Assembly (NCBI RefSeq): GCF_001686985.1
Contig: NZ_CP015318.1
Coordinates: 5,392,001-5,456,000 of the forward strand
From: Mesorhizobium amorphae CCNWGS0123
Lineage (GTDB): Bacteria > Pseudomonadota > Alphaproteobacteria > Rhizobiales > Rhizobiaceae
DNA length: 64,000 nt
Reading direction: 5' to 3'
Positions 56,167-64,000 of this stretch are shown in pieces; within the stretch, counting starts at the first letter, position 1; each line of letters opens with the position of its first letter. The notes under the pieces were generated by a model. The model saw only the letters and a program-made list of their open reading frames with translations. It did no database searches and was not told the DNA's origin. The position numbers were made by a program, and so were the translations under genes.

Positions 56167-57009
56167 ATGACGAAAATGGCTACGGCACGAGCTGCTTGGA
56201 AGGGCTTCCTGAAGATCGGATCGGTGTCATGCGGTGTCAAAATCGTCGGCGCCGTCACCGAGGCCGAGAAGATCCATTTTAGAATTCTGAACCGAAAGGA
56301 CGGGCACCCGGTGAAGAGTGCCTATGTCGACGAAGAGACCGGAGACATCGTCGACGCGGAGGACCAGATCAAGGGATTTGAGGCCGAAAAGGATGAATTC
56401 ATCCACATCGAGCCGGACGAGATCAAGAAAATCAAGCTGGTGTCGCAGCACACGCTTGAGGTCGACGAGTTCGTCTCGATTGCTGATATCGACACACGCT
56501 ATCTGGAAAAGCCCTACTACCTTGTCCCCGCCGATGACGCTTCGCTCGAAGCCTTTGCTGTGATCCGTGACGCCATGGCCAGGAAAAAGGTCGCTGCACG
56601 TTCCTGTGTGGTTCTCTATCAGCGCGGCCGGGAGGTCCTTATCCAGCCCTTCGGCAAAGGGATGCTTTTGACGGAGTTGCGCACCCACGACGAAATGATC
56701 TCCGCCGAGACCGTCTTCAAGGATCTGAAGGCCCGCAAGGTCGATCCGGAAATGGCGGAAATCGCCGAGCTGCTGATCGAAAAGAAGCCGGCCAAATTCG
56801 ACCCGTCGAAGTTCGAGGATACTTACGAAAACGCGCTGATTGCCATGATCGACGCGAAGCGCAAGGGCAAGAAACCGCCGAAGCCGGCGCCCAGGCCAAA
56901 GACCAACGTTGTCGACCTCACTTCCATCTTGCGCAACAGTCTCGCTCAGGAAGGCGGCAAAGCTGCAACCCGCGCCAAGTCGTCCGCGCGTTCGCGCAAA
57001 AGAGCATAA
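56167..57009 (+). CDS. ku: Ku protein of non-homologous end joining
   Basis: A 280-residue bacterial Ku. WKGFLKIGSVSCGVKIVGAV opens the beta-barrel, and LEVDEFVSIADIDTRYLEKP then YYLVPAD is the bridge region that encircles DNA. FAVIRDAMARKKVAARSCVV and ISAETVFKDLKARKVD follow. The Lys-rich tail (KRKGKKPPKPAPRPK, ARSRKRA) is typical of rhizobial Ku and recruits ligase or binds DNA. It is divergent from the DUF763 pseudogene and 4.2 kb from the ligase gene. Confidence 0.93.
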   Translation: MTKMATARAAWKGFLKIGSVSCGVKIVGAVTEAEKIHFRILNRKDGHPVKSAYVDEETGDIVDAEDQIKGFEAEKDEFIHIEPDEIKKIKLVSQHTLEVDEFVSIADIDTRYLEKPYYLVPADDASLEAFAVIRDAMARKKVAARSCVVLYQRGREVLIQPFGKGMLLTELRTHDEMISAETVFKDLKARKVDPEMAEIAELLIEKKPAKFDPSKFEDTYENALIAMIDAKRKGKKPPKPAPRPKTNVVDLTSILRNSLAQEGGKAATRAKSSARSRKRA

Positions 57010-57032
57010 CGTCGGCCCTGGCAAAGCAACTC

Positions 57033-57410
57033 TCAAGGAGCCGCAGGGCGTATGATGTAGCTGGCCAGATCAGAGGCGAGGAACAGATATGCGCCCGCCA
57101 CGTCGCGCGTGTCGCCCAATCGGCTGAGCGGGATGCCCTTGATGATGTCGGCGCGCATGGCGTCGGTCAGCTTATCGCCTGTAATGTCGGTCTGGATCAG
57201 CCCAGGCGTCACGCAGTTGATGCGGATTCCGTCGGGTCCGAATTCGCGCGCCATGGCCTTGGCAAGTCCGAGCACGCCCGCCTTGGCAGCCGAATAGTGC
57301 GGCCCGCCGAAGATGCCACCGCCGCGCTGCGCCGAAACCGACGACATGCAGATGATCGAGCCGCCGCCATTTTCCCGCATAGGTGGGATGAAGGCCGGCG
57401 ACATTGGACG
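57033..57410 (-). pseudogene. Short-chain dehydrogenase fragment
   Basis: The frame GGGSIICMSSVSAQRGGGIF...YSAAKAGVLGLAKAMAREFG then INCVTPGLIQTDITGD carries the catalytic YxxxK (YSAAK) and C-terminal half of an SDR. The Rossmann N-terminus is absent, cut at about 57410. The C-terminus also ends early (ASYIIRPAAP in place of a YITG...GG end). It cannot bind cofactor. Confidence 0.8.
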
Positions 57411-57419
57411 GGTAACTGA

Positions 57420-58705
57420 CCGGGCTCGGGCACGACGTCAATCTTCAGGCGGCTGTGGCGGAACCGTGGATCGAACAGGCGGCGACGGTGGCGCGCTCGC
57501 TCTACGCAGCGCCGAACCGCCTGACCCGGCACTCGATCACCAATCTCGACCTCAAGGCGGCCGAAGCGGTGCGCGGCCCTGGCGAACTGCCGGGCCTGCT
57601 CGCCTTCGAAACCGCGATGGATGAGCTTGCCTATGCGGTTGATATCGACCCCGTGGAGTTGCGGCTCAAGAACGACACCGCGATCGATCCCGAGTTGGGC
57701 GTGCCTTTGAATGGACGGCGACTGGCCGATTGCCTGCGCGAGGGTGCGAAACGCTTCGGCTGGGATAAACGGCCGAAGACGCCGGGTAGCCGTCGCGAGG
57801 GAGATCACCTGGTCGGCTACGGCATGGCGGCCGGGATCCGCATGCATTTCCAGGGGCCGACGGGCGTCATAGTCCGCGTAGAGCCGGACGGCCGCGTGAT
57901 CGTGCGCTCCGACACTCCAGACATCGGCACCGGCACCTACACCATCGCGGCGCAGATCGCGGCGGAAAGCTTAGGGATCGGCGTTGACCAGGTGACCGTC
58001 CAATTGGCGCATTCGGACTTTCCGTCGAGCGCCGGCGCCGACGGCTCCTGGGGCGCGTCCAACCTGTCGATCGCGCTCGACCGGGCGTGTCAGCAGATCA
58101 GGAGCAAAATCGCCGATGCCGCCGGACCTAGCGCTACCCCCAACGACATCCTCGCTGAGGTTGTCCGGTGGTTTCCAGAAGGCGTTGAAGCCACCGGACA
58201 AACTATTGGCCAAGCCGACGATCCGAACTTCAGGAATTACTCCCAGAACACCTATGGCGCGGCGTTTGCAGAAGTCACCGTCGACATCGCCACCGGCGAA
58301 GTCCGGTTGCGGCGCATGACCGGCGTGTTCGCGGCCGGCCGCATCGTCAATGCCAAGACCGCGCGCTCACAGTTGATGGGCGGCATGATCTGGGGCGTGA
58401 GCTCGGCACTGCACGAGGCAGCCCATGTAGACCCGCGCTACGGCAACTGGGTGACCGGCGATCTCGCCGAATATCTTATGCCGGTGCACGCCGATATTCC
58501 GGCCATCGAGACGGTGTTGCTCGACGACTATGACAAACACGCCAACCACCTCGGCATCAAGGGCGTTGGCGAACTTGGCGTCTGCGGCACGGGGGCGGCG
58601 GTCAGCAACGCAGTGTTCAACGCAACCGACATCCGGGTCCGGGACTTTCCGATCACCCTGTCCAAGCTGCTGTCGGGACTTCCGCCGATGAGGACGGCGG
58701 CGTGA
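57420..58705 (+). pseudogene. Xanthine dehydrogenase-type molybdenum subunit, N-terminally truncated
   Basis: About 430 codons match the C-terminal half of XdhB/CoxL-type molybdopterin subunits: RSLYAAPNRLTRHSITNLDL, GPGELPGLLAFETAMDELAY, GTGTYTIAAQIAAESLGI and GIKGVGELGVCGTGAAVSNA, with the catalytic Glu in GVGE. Intact proteins have about 730-770 residues, so the N-terminal ~310 residues are lost. The break abuts the SDR fragment head to head. No FAD or iron-sulfur subunit is nearby. Confidence 0.82.
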
Positions 58706-58862
58706 CCACTCTCCGAACGCAGCAACTGGACAAGGACCGCGCTACTCGCGCGGACTGCGGATCCTACCTCCTACTGGGATCGGCGGCGAGGACGCCTACA
58801 GAGGATCTTTGAACAAGCACATTGCGTCAAATTAACAGTCCCGGAGGCGCTACGTGGCCAAT

Positions 58863-59159
58863 TTACGCTATTGCCGTCGTCCCGGTCACTCCCACTCGAC
58901 TGTTCCTAAACCAGCTAGGCGATTGATATAGCTTGGTTTTTCTTGCCTCATGCGCAGTACGGAGATCTCCGTCCCGCAAGCTTTCGAATAGCTTGACGAC
59001 ATACTTCTCGGCATCGCCCTTTCGGTCAGTATGAACGACCCCGAAGCGCCTGACGTCCGCGGTCAGCTCGAAAAAGTGGCGAATGGTTCGCTGCAATCCC
59101 GGGCCGTCCAACGGGCGCCAGCGAACAGGATCAAACGCGAGGCGTAATCTGCGCCGCAA
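58863..59159 (-). CDS. Doubtful ORF (98 aa)
   Basis: TTG-initiated frame reading FELTADVRRFGVVHTDRKGD and AEKYVVKLFESLRDGDLRTA. The composition is plausible for a protein, but there is no clear ribosome binding site and no family was recognised. It may be a remnant. Confidence 0.2.
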   Translation of the reverse strand: MRRRLRLAFDPVRWRPLDGPGLQRTIRHFFELTADVRRFGVVHTDRKGDAEKYVVKLFESLRDGDLRTAHEARKTKLYQSPSWFRNSRVGVTGTTAIA

Positions 59160-59339
59160 TTCGAGTGTCAGCGATTTGCGTACCGAGCGCCTGCAGCGTC
59201 GCCAAATACTGCCTAATCGGTCAGCGTTGCGATGATTTTTGCATCATCGGCATGAGGCGACTGCCTTCAAACACAAGAGAAAGCGGCCCCAAGCCGGCAT
59301 TTCTGGACTGGCACGTCCCTTGCTTCGTTGCTTAACGTG

Positions 59340-59455
59340 CAGAGCGTCTAGGGTTCCGGCCGTGTCGAGTACGGCGCTGGTCCAAGAGACGCGGCCGCCA
59401 GGGATGCATTAAGGCATCCGGCGGAACACGGCGGGCCAAAATCCCGGGAGAACCC
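59340..59455 (+). promoter_or_regulatory. Guanidine-I (ykkC) riboswitch
   Basis: The conserved blocks of the ykkC class 1 aptamer occur in order: TCTAGGGTTCCG (from 59347), GGTCCAAGAGACG (59379-59391), ACACGGCGGG and CCCGGGAGA (59426-59451). A GATGC/GCATC hairpin lies between. The 3' aptamer strand CCGGGAGA (59444-59451) is perfectly complementary to TCTCCCGG (59480-59487), a possible expression platform. It precedes the substrate-binding protein gene by about 100 bases. Guanidine binding is known to turn such operons on. Confidence 0.9.
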
Positions 59456-59552
59456 TGCACGGGTTTGCTGGCGCGAACCTCTCCCGGATGCGCGCTCCGT
59501 GAACCCCCAACAGACGTCTGGGCGCAACCCGGATCGCAAACAGGGGTACGCA

Positions 59553-60617
59553 ATGCTTCGCAAGCTGGCCGCAATCATCCTAGCCGCATCACTCAGCCTT
59601 CCCTTCATCGCAACAGCGCAGGCAGCGCCTAAGAAAGACTTCAAGATCTGCTGGTCGATCTATGTCGGATGGATGCCCTGGGGCTATCTTTCCGACAGCG
59701 GCATCATGAAGAAATGGGCCGACAAATACGGCATCAATGTCGAGATCACCCGCATCAACGACTATGTCGAAAGCATCAACCAGTACACCGCCGGCGGCTT
59801 CGACGGCTGCTCGATGACCAACATGGACGCCCTGTCGATCCCGGCCGGCGGCGGCGTCGACACGACTGCCTTGATCGTCGGCGACTTCTCGAACGGCAAT
59901 GACGCCGTCATCCTCAAGGACAAGGCCGCGCTCAAGGATATTGCCGGCCAGAAGGTCAATCTCGTCGAGCTCTCGGTCTCGCACTATCTGCTGGCGCGCG
60001 CGCTGGACACGGTCGGGCTGGTTGAGAAGGACATCGCGGTGGTCAACACGTCCGACGCCGACATGGTCGCCGCCTACGGCACCAGCGACGTCACCTCCGT
60101 CGTCACCTGGAATCCGCTGGTCTCCGAGATCGTCGCCATGCCCGGCGCTCACAAGGTGTTCGATTCGGCGCAGATACCCGGTGAGATCATCGACCTGATG
60201 GTCGTCAACACCGAGACGCTGAAGGACAATCCGGCATTGGGCAAGGCGCTGGTCGGCGCATGGTACGAAGCGATGGCGCTGATGACCTCGGGCACGCCCG
60301 AAGGCAAGGCGGCCAAGGAAGAGATGGCCAAAGCATCGGGTACGGATCTTGCCGGCTTCGACGCACAACTGGCATCGACGGCGATGTTCTTCGAGCCGGT
60401 CAAGGCGGTTGACTTCACCAACGGCGCCGAACTGCCGAAGACCATGGATCTGGTCCGCAACTTCCTGTTCAGCCACGGCATCCTCGGCACCAATGCGCCG
60501 AGCGTCGACGTGATCGGCATGAGCTTCGCCGACGGCTCGACGCTGGGCGACGCCAAGAACGTCAAACTGCGTTTCGATCCGGCCTATATGGCCCTGGCGG
60601 CGGCTGGAACGCTGTAG
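59553..60617 (+). CDS. Guanidine-locus ABC transporter, substrate-binding protein
   Basis: A 354-residue protein of the nitrate/taurine (SsuA/TauA-like) type. A signal peptide MLRKLAAIILAASLSLPFIA ends at AQA. The mature part has FKICWSIYVGWMPWGYLSDS, GGFDGCSMTNMDALSIPAGG and DMVAAYGTSDVTSVVTWNPL. AGGGG precedes the ATG at 59553. Placed first behind a guanidine-I riboswitch, it likely captures guanidine or a guanidino compound for import. The long minus-strand frame over this gene is a shadow. Confidence 0.88.
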   Translation: MLRKLAAIILAASLSLPFIATAQAAPKKDFKICWSIYVGWMPWGYLSDSGIMKKWADKYGINVEITRINDYVESINQYTAGGFDGCSMTNMDALSIPAGGGVDTTALIVGDFSNGNDAVILKDKAALKDIAGQKVNLVELSVSHYLLARALDTVGLVEKDIAVVNTSDADMVAAYGTSDVTSVVTWNPLVSEIVAMPGAHKVFDSAQIPGEIIDLMVVNTETLKDNPALGKALVGAWYEAMALMTSGTPEGKAAKEEMAKASGTDLAGFDAQLASTAMFFEPVKAVDFTNGAELPKTMDLVRNFLFSHGILGTNAPSVDVIGMSFADGSTLGDAKNVKLRFDPAYMALAAAGTL

Positions 60618-60650
60618 GGCGCGGCCATGCTGGCCAGAGGAAGCGGCGCC

Positions 60651-61529
60651 ATGAACGCTGTGCCCGAGGGAGGCGCTGAAGTCCCGCGCGCCCCTCGGCG
60701 CAGGCCGCGGCTTCGCCTGATCAACGCGACAGTGTCGCGAGGCGGAGCCCTGTTCCTTGGGGCCCTGCCGTTTGCCGCCGTGGCGGTCGCCTATCTCTTC
60801 GCTTCGGCGCAAAGACTGGCCGTCAACCCCAGCGACAAGCTGCTGCCCTCTCCAGCACAGATGTGGTCGGCTTTCCTGGATCTTGCCACGGTTCCTGACA
60901 AACGCTCTGGCGACCTTATCCTGTGGGCAGACACTTTTGCCAGCCTGGTCAGGCTGTTCGCAGGCGTCGGTGTGGCGACGCTCGCCGCCCTTTGCCTCGG
61001 TGTCGCCATCGGCTTCATCCCGCGTGTCAGGGCTTTTCTGCTGCCCTTCGTCACCGTGGTCTGCGTTATCCCGCCCTTGGCGATGCTGCCGATCCTGTTC
61101 ATCGCACTCGGCCTCGGCGAAACGGCCAAGATCACCTTGATCGCTCTCGGTGTCGCACCGGTCATGGTGCGCGACATCGCCAACCGGGTGATGGAGTTGC
61201 CGCCCGAACTCGTCGCCAAGGCGCAAACGCTCGGCGCCAACAGCTGGACCATGGTGCTGCGGCTGGTGCTGCCGCAGGTCACGCCGCGCCTCATCACCTG
61301 CGTGCGGCTAGCGCTTGGACCGGCGTGGCTGTTCCTGATCGCGGCGGAAGCCATCGCCTCGACCGAGGGGCTGGGCTACCGCATCTTCCTCGTCCGTCGC
61401 TATCTGTCGATGGACGTCATCCTGCCTTACGTCGCCTGGATCACTTTGCTTGCCGTCATCACCGACTGGTTGCTGGTGCGGCTCTCGCACGTCATCTCCC
61501 CCTGGGCTCATCCGGTGCAGGACAAATGA
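60651..61529 (+). CDS. Guanidine-locus ABC transporter, permease
   Basis: A 292-residue SsuC/TauC-type permease with about six helices, for example LFLGALPFAAVAVAYLFASA and FVTVVCVIPPLAMLPILFIA. The EAA loop is LVAKAQTLGANSWTMVLRLV then LPQVTPRLI. The ATG at 60651 has AGAGGAAG seven bases upstream; an ATG at 60627 is an alternative. Its stop overlaps the ATPase start in ATGA. Confidence 0.9.
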   Translation: MNAVPEGGAEVPRAPRRRPRLRLINATVSRGGALFLGALPFAAVAVAYLFASAQRLAVNPSDKLLPSPAQMWSAFLDLATVPDKRSGDLILWADTFASLVRLFAGVGVATLAALCLGVAIGFIPRVRAFLLPFVTVVCVIPPLAMLPILFIALGLGETAKITLIALGVAPVMVRDIANRVMELPPELVAKAQTLGANSWTMVLRLVLPQVTPRLITCVRLALGPAWLFLIAAEAIASTEGLGYRIFLVRRYLSMDVILPYVAWITLLAVITDWLLVRLSHVISPWAHPVQDK

Positions 61530-62335
61530 GCCGCATCGTCGTCCATGGGCTGGAGAAGAGCTACGGCGATGCCCGCGTGCTGGAACGCGTCAATGTCACC
61601 GCCGAGGCCGGCGAGTTCCTGTCACTGGTCGGCGCCAGCGGCTGCGGAAAATCGACCTTCCTGCGCATCCTGCTCGGTCAGGAACAGCAGAGCGGCGGCG
61701 TGGTCGTTGTCGGCGATCAGCCGATCGTGCCGCAGCCGACGCCGCAGCGCGGCATCGTCTTCCAGCGCTATTCGGTGTTTCCGCATCTGACCGCCCTGCA
61801 AAACCTGCTTTTGGTCGAAGACTTTCGCTCCGGCGGGCCGTTCGGCCGCGTCTTCGGCGTCAAACGCAGAAACGCCAGGCAAGAGGCCGATACCATGCTG
61901 GAGCGCGTCGGCCTCGCCCATGCGCGCGACCTCTATCCGGCCTCGCTCTCGGGCGGCATGCAGCAACGGCTGGCGATTGCGCAGACCTTGCTCGGCCGGC
62001 CGCAGATCCTGCTTCTCGACGAGCCGTTCGGCGCGCTCGATCCGGGCATTCGCGTCGAGATGCACGAACTGCTCACCGAGCTATGGAGCGAACACGGCAT
62101 GACCGTCGTCATGGTCACCCACGATATCAGTGAGGCCTTCAAGCTCGGCACCCGTCTGCTGGTCTTCGACAAGGTCCGCCACGACCCGCAATTCCCGTCT
62201 GCCTACGGGGCGACGATCACCTACGATCTGAAGCTCGACCGCAAGAGCCGGGCTTCCGCACGAGACGTGGCCAAAGTGGCCGCGATGGTCGGGACGACCC
62301 GACTGGATAGCGCAAATGCGACGGCGGCGTCGTGA
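61526..62335 (+). CDS. Guanidine-locus ABC transporter, ATPase
   Basis: A 269-residue SsuB/TauB-like ATPase. Walker A GASGCGKST (residues 36-44), Q-loop VFQRYSVFPHLTALQN, signature LSGGMQQRLAIAQTLL, Walker B ILLLDEPFGALD and switch His in VMVTHDISEAF are all present. The start at 61526 overlaps the permease stop. The C-terminal ~60 residues after the switch extend beyond the minimal domain. Confidence 0.92.
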   Translation: MSRIVVHGLEKSYGDARVLERVNVTAEAGEFLSLVGASGCGKSTFLRILLGQEQQSGGVVVVGDQPIVPQPTPQRGIVFQRYSVFPHLTALQNLLLVEDFRSGGPFGRVFGVKRRNARQEADTMLERVGLAHARDLYPASLSGGMQQRLAIAQTLLGRPQILLLDEPFGALDPGIRVEMHELLTELWSEHGMTVVMVTHDISEAFKLGTRLLVFDKVRHDPQFPSAYGATITYDLKLDRKSRASARDVAKVAAMVGTTRLDSANATAAS

Positions 62336-62346
62336 AGGAGGTTTTC

Positions 62347-63555
62347 ATGCACAGAGACATTCCAGAACGCCGGCATCGCCGCGCCGGGCTATTCGACCGC
62401 CAGCCACGCCAGCGTTTACACCATCCGAACTTCGAGATCCGCGACATGCAGGGCTGGAAGTCGATCGAAGCGGAAGGAAAGCTGCCCGAGGACGGCTGGC
62501 GTAAAGAACAGAAATGGGCGCTGGATATGGGCCTGCCGGGGTCGGATTCGATCATCGACAAGTCTATCCCGACATTCGCGCGCGGCGAGCTGCCGCATTT
62601 CGCCGGCATCAACACCTTCCTCAAGGCGCCCTATGTCGAGAACGTCCGCGATGTCGGCAGGTATGACGCGGCCGTCATGGGCATACCCTTCGACAGCGGC
62701 ACCACCTACCGGCCCGGTACCCGTTTCGGACCGCAAGGCATCCGCCGCATCTCGGCGCTCTACACGCCTTACAATTACGAGCTCGGCGTTGACCTGCGCG
62801 AGCAGATGACGCTGTGCGATGCCGGCGACGTCTTCACCATCCCGGCCAATCTCGAAAAGAGCTTCGACCAGATCACCAAGGGCGTCAGCCATGTTGCTTC
62901 GTCGGGTGCGCTGCCGATCATGCTGGGTGGCGATCATTCGATCGGATTCCCCTGCGTGCGCGGCATTGCCGACGTGACCTCCAAGCGCATCGGCATCATC
63001 CATTTCGACCGCCACATCGACATCCAGGAAAAGGATCTCGACGAGCGCATGCACACGACGCCCTGGTACTGGGCGACCAACCTGCCGAACGTCTCGGCGA
63101 CAAATCTGGTGCAGCTCGGCATCGGCGGCTGGCAGGTGCCCCGCTACGGCGTGGCCGAGGCGAGGAAGCGTGGCACCAACGTGCTGACGATTTCCGACAT
63201 CGAACAGATGGGGCTGGAGAAGGCGGCGGAAATCGCGCTCGAGCTTGCATGGAAGGACACCGACGCCGTCTACATCTCCTTTGATGTCGACAGCATCGAT
63301 TGCGGTTTCGTGCCCGGCACCGGCTGGCCGGAGCCGGGCGGCTTCCTGCCGCGCGAAGCACTTAAGCTGCTCGGGCTCGTCTCGGCGCCGGGTATCTGCG
63401 GACTGGAGGTGGTCGAGGTGTCGCCGCCCTACGACACCTCGGACATCACCGCGCTGTTCGGCGTGCGGGTTGTCGTCGAGGCGCTCGGCTCGATGGTCGC
63501 CCATGGCAATCTCGGCAAGCACAAATCCATCATCGACAAGCCGACGAGTTTTTGA
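62347..63555 (+). CDS. gdmH: Guanidine hydrolase (guanidinase), ureohydrolase family
   Basis: A 402-residue member of the arginase/agmatinase fold. Metal ligands are His197 (GGDHS), Asp221, His223 and Asp225 (FDRHIDIQ, with Arg in place of the Ala of the usual DAHxD), and Asp313 and Asp315 (SFDVDSID). PGTGWPEPGG follows. The ~95-residue N-terminal extension and the DRH.D.Q..DLDERMHT block are features of the Ni-dependent guanidine hydrolase GdmH. AAGGAGG precedes the ATG at 62347. It would split guanidine to urea and ammonia after riboswitch-induced uptake. A general agmatinase is the alternative. Confidence 0.85.
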   Translation: MHRDIPERRHRRAGLFDRQPRQRLHHPNFEIRDMQGWKSIEAEGKLPEDGWRKEQKWALDMGLPGSDSIIDKSIPTFARGELPHFAGINTFLKAPYVENVRDVGRYDAAVMGIPFDSGTTYRPGTRFGPQGIRRISALYTPYNYELGVDLREQMTLCDAGDVFTIPANLEKSFDQITKGVSHVASSGALPIMLGGDHSIGFPCVRGIADVTSKRIGIIHFDRHIDIQEKDLDERMHTTPWYWATNLPNVSATNLVQLGIGGWQVPRYGVAEARKRGTNVLTISDIEQMGLEKAAEIALELAWKDTDAVYISFDVDSIDCGFVPGTGWPEPGGFLPREALKLLGLVSAPGICGLEVVEVSPPYDTSDITALFGVRVVVEALGSMVAHGNLGKHKSIIDKPTSF

Positions 63556-63557
63556 CC

Positions 63558-64000
63558 ATGCACAACGATCATCATCACCACGGCCACGACCATGGCGACG
63601 GCCACCATCACGGGCCGAACGGTCACCACCATTCGCACCCTGTCGGCCACAACGGGCCGGCCGGCAAGCCGTTGCAATGGCAGACACCGCATCTGCCGCA
63701 TGCTCCCGAACCCGCCAACCCGCGGGCGACGGATCTCAATCTCGTCGAGGTCGCCTTTCTCGAAGGGTTTTCACGGGCGCCCGATCCGTCTAGTTTCCTG
63801 CGCCTCGCCGGAATTCCCTTCGTCGGCGAAACCGCCGAAGGCGTGCGGCTGCATCTTCTGCGCGTCGAGACGCAGGACATGGTCGATGTCGGCGCCGTCA
63901 TGCCGCTGATCGGCGGCGGCGGCGTAACCTATCACCCGCTGCCCGCGAAACTAACGTCGCACCGGCGCCGCCTGGCCTTCGTCTACCAAGACGGCACCGG
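63558..64000 (+). CDS. His-rich accessory protein, probably nickel handling (C-terminus outside window)
   Basis: The frame is open from the ATG two bases after the gdmH stop to the window end (147 codons). The first 40 residues (MHNDHHHHGHDHGDGHHHGP, NGHHHSHPVGHNG) contain about 16 histidines, as in metal-storage or metallochaperone tails. The rest (ATDLNLVEVAFLEGFSRAPD...LAGIPFVGETAEGVRLHLLR) was not assigned to a family. GdmH enzymes need dedicated nickel-insertion proteins encoded next to them, so a role in nickel supply is inferred. Confidence 0.7.
   Translation, partial: MHNDHHHHGHDHGDGHHHGPNGHHHSHPVGHNGPAGKPLQWQTPHLPHAPEPANPRATDLNLVEVAFLEGFSRAPDPSSFLRLAGIPFVGETAEGVRLHLLRVETQDMVDVGAVMPLIGGGGVTYHPLPAKLTSHRRRLAFVYQDGT

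Noticed and set aside
55160..56170. 336-codon plus-strand ORF upstream of ku
   Set aside because: It is the antisense of the DUF763 pseudogene, whose minus-strand frame matches the family.
59589..61226. 545-codon minus-strand ORF
   Set aside because: It covers the riboswitch-operon binding protein and permease genes in antisense and has no domain.
62416..63687. 423-codon minus-strand ORF
   Set aside because: It is antisense to the guanidine hydrolase gene, which has all ureohydrolase metal ligands.

Overview
The window comes from a GC-rich alphaproteobacterium, most likely Mesorhizobium or a close relative in the Hyphomicrobiales. The evidence is the set of small rhizobial families (three DUF982, two DUF768, a DUF1236, a Usg remnant), a ROSE-type RNA thermometer, a CIRCE-controlled groESL and a PipR/OryR-type LuxR solo. 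No symbiosis (nod/nif), phage or conjugation genes and no CRISPR array were seen.

Layout. (1) Positions 1-18088, minus strand: one uninterrupted open frame of at least 6029 codons that runs off the left edge. It encodes a giant LEPR-XLL-type repetitive surface protein; an upstream tract counts about 25% G+C. (2) 18.4-20.5 kb: debris, namely an IstB-like remnant, a ~170 bp repeat, a broken K+ channel gene and no intact gene. (3) 20.6-22.4 kb: a GNAT acetyltransferase and an Old Yellow Enzyme-family oxidoreductase. (4) 22.5-30.3 kb: a LuxR solo between two proline iminopeptidase-like hydrolases, with a complete dipeptide-type ABC importer in the divergent operon. The regulator carries the Met/Trp substitutions typical of plant-signal-responsive LuxR solos. 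(5) 30.6-40.2 kb: decayed genes (YafY regulator, MDR dehydrogenase, DUF892, ornithine cyclodeaminase, LysR) mixed with intact ones (diguanylate cyclase, AhpC/TSA-like protein, J-domain protein, PilZ protein, small hypotheticals). It ends at the second copy of the ~170 bp repeat.

(6) 40.2-46.2 kb: a heat-shock cluster with two Hsp20 proteins behind a ROSE element, groES-groEL behind CIRCE, three DUF982 proteins and several small rhizobial proteins. (7) 46.2-55.2 kb: many small genes (DUF768, DUF1236, a glycine-rich secreted protein, a Zn-ribbon protein, a c-type cytochrome, a Tat-exported cupin), a frameshifted RiPP-like precursor, recurrent hairpins and a stand-alone LigD-type ligase. (8) 55.2-58.7 kb: ku, flanked by DUF763, SDR and xanthine-dehydrogenase fragments joined at apparent deletion junctions. 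(9) 59.3-64.0 kb: a guanidine-I riboswitch, an ABC importer, a GdmH-type guanidine hydrolase and a His-rich, probably nickel-handling protein cut by the window edge.

Two coherent systems stand out. The pip-luxR-ABC locus looks like a plant- or peptide-signal uptake and sensing circuit. The riboswitch operon looks like guanidine import and Ni-dependent hydrolysis. Between them lies an accessory region with many single-base frameshifts and amber stops, while the long functional operons are intact.
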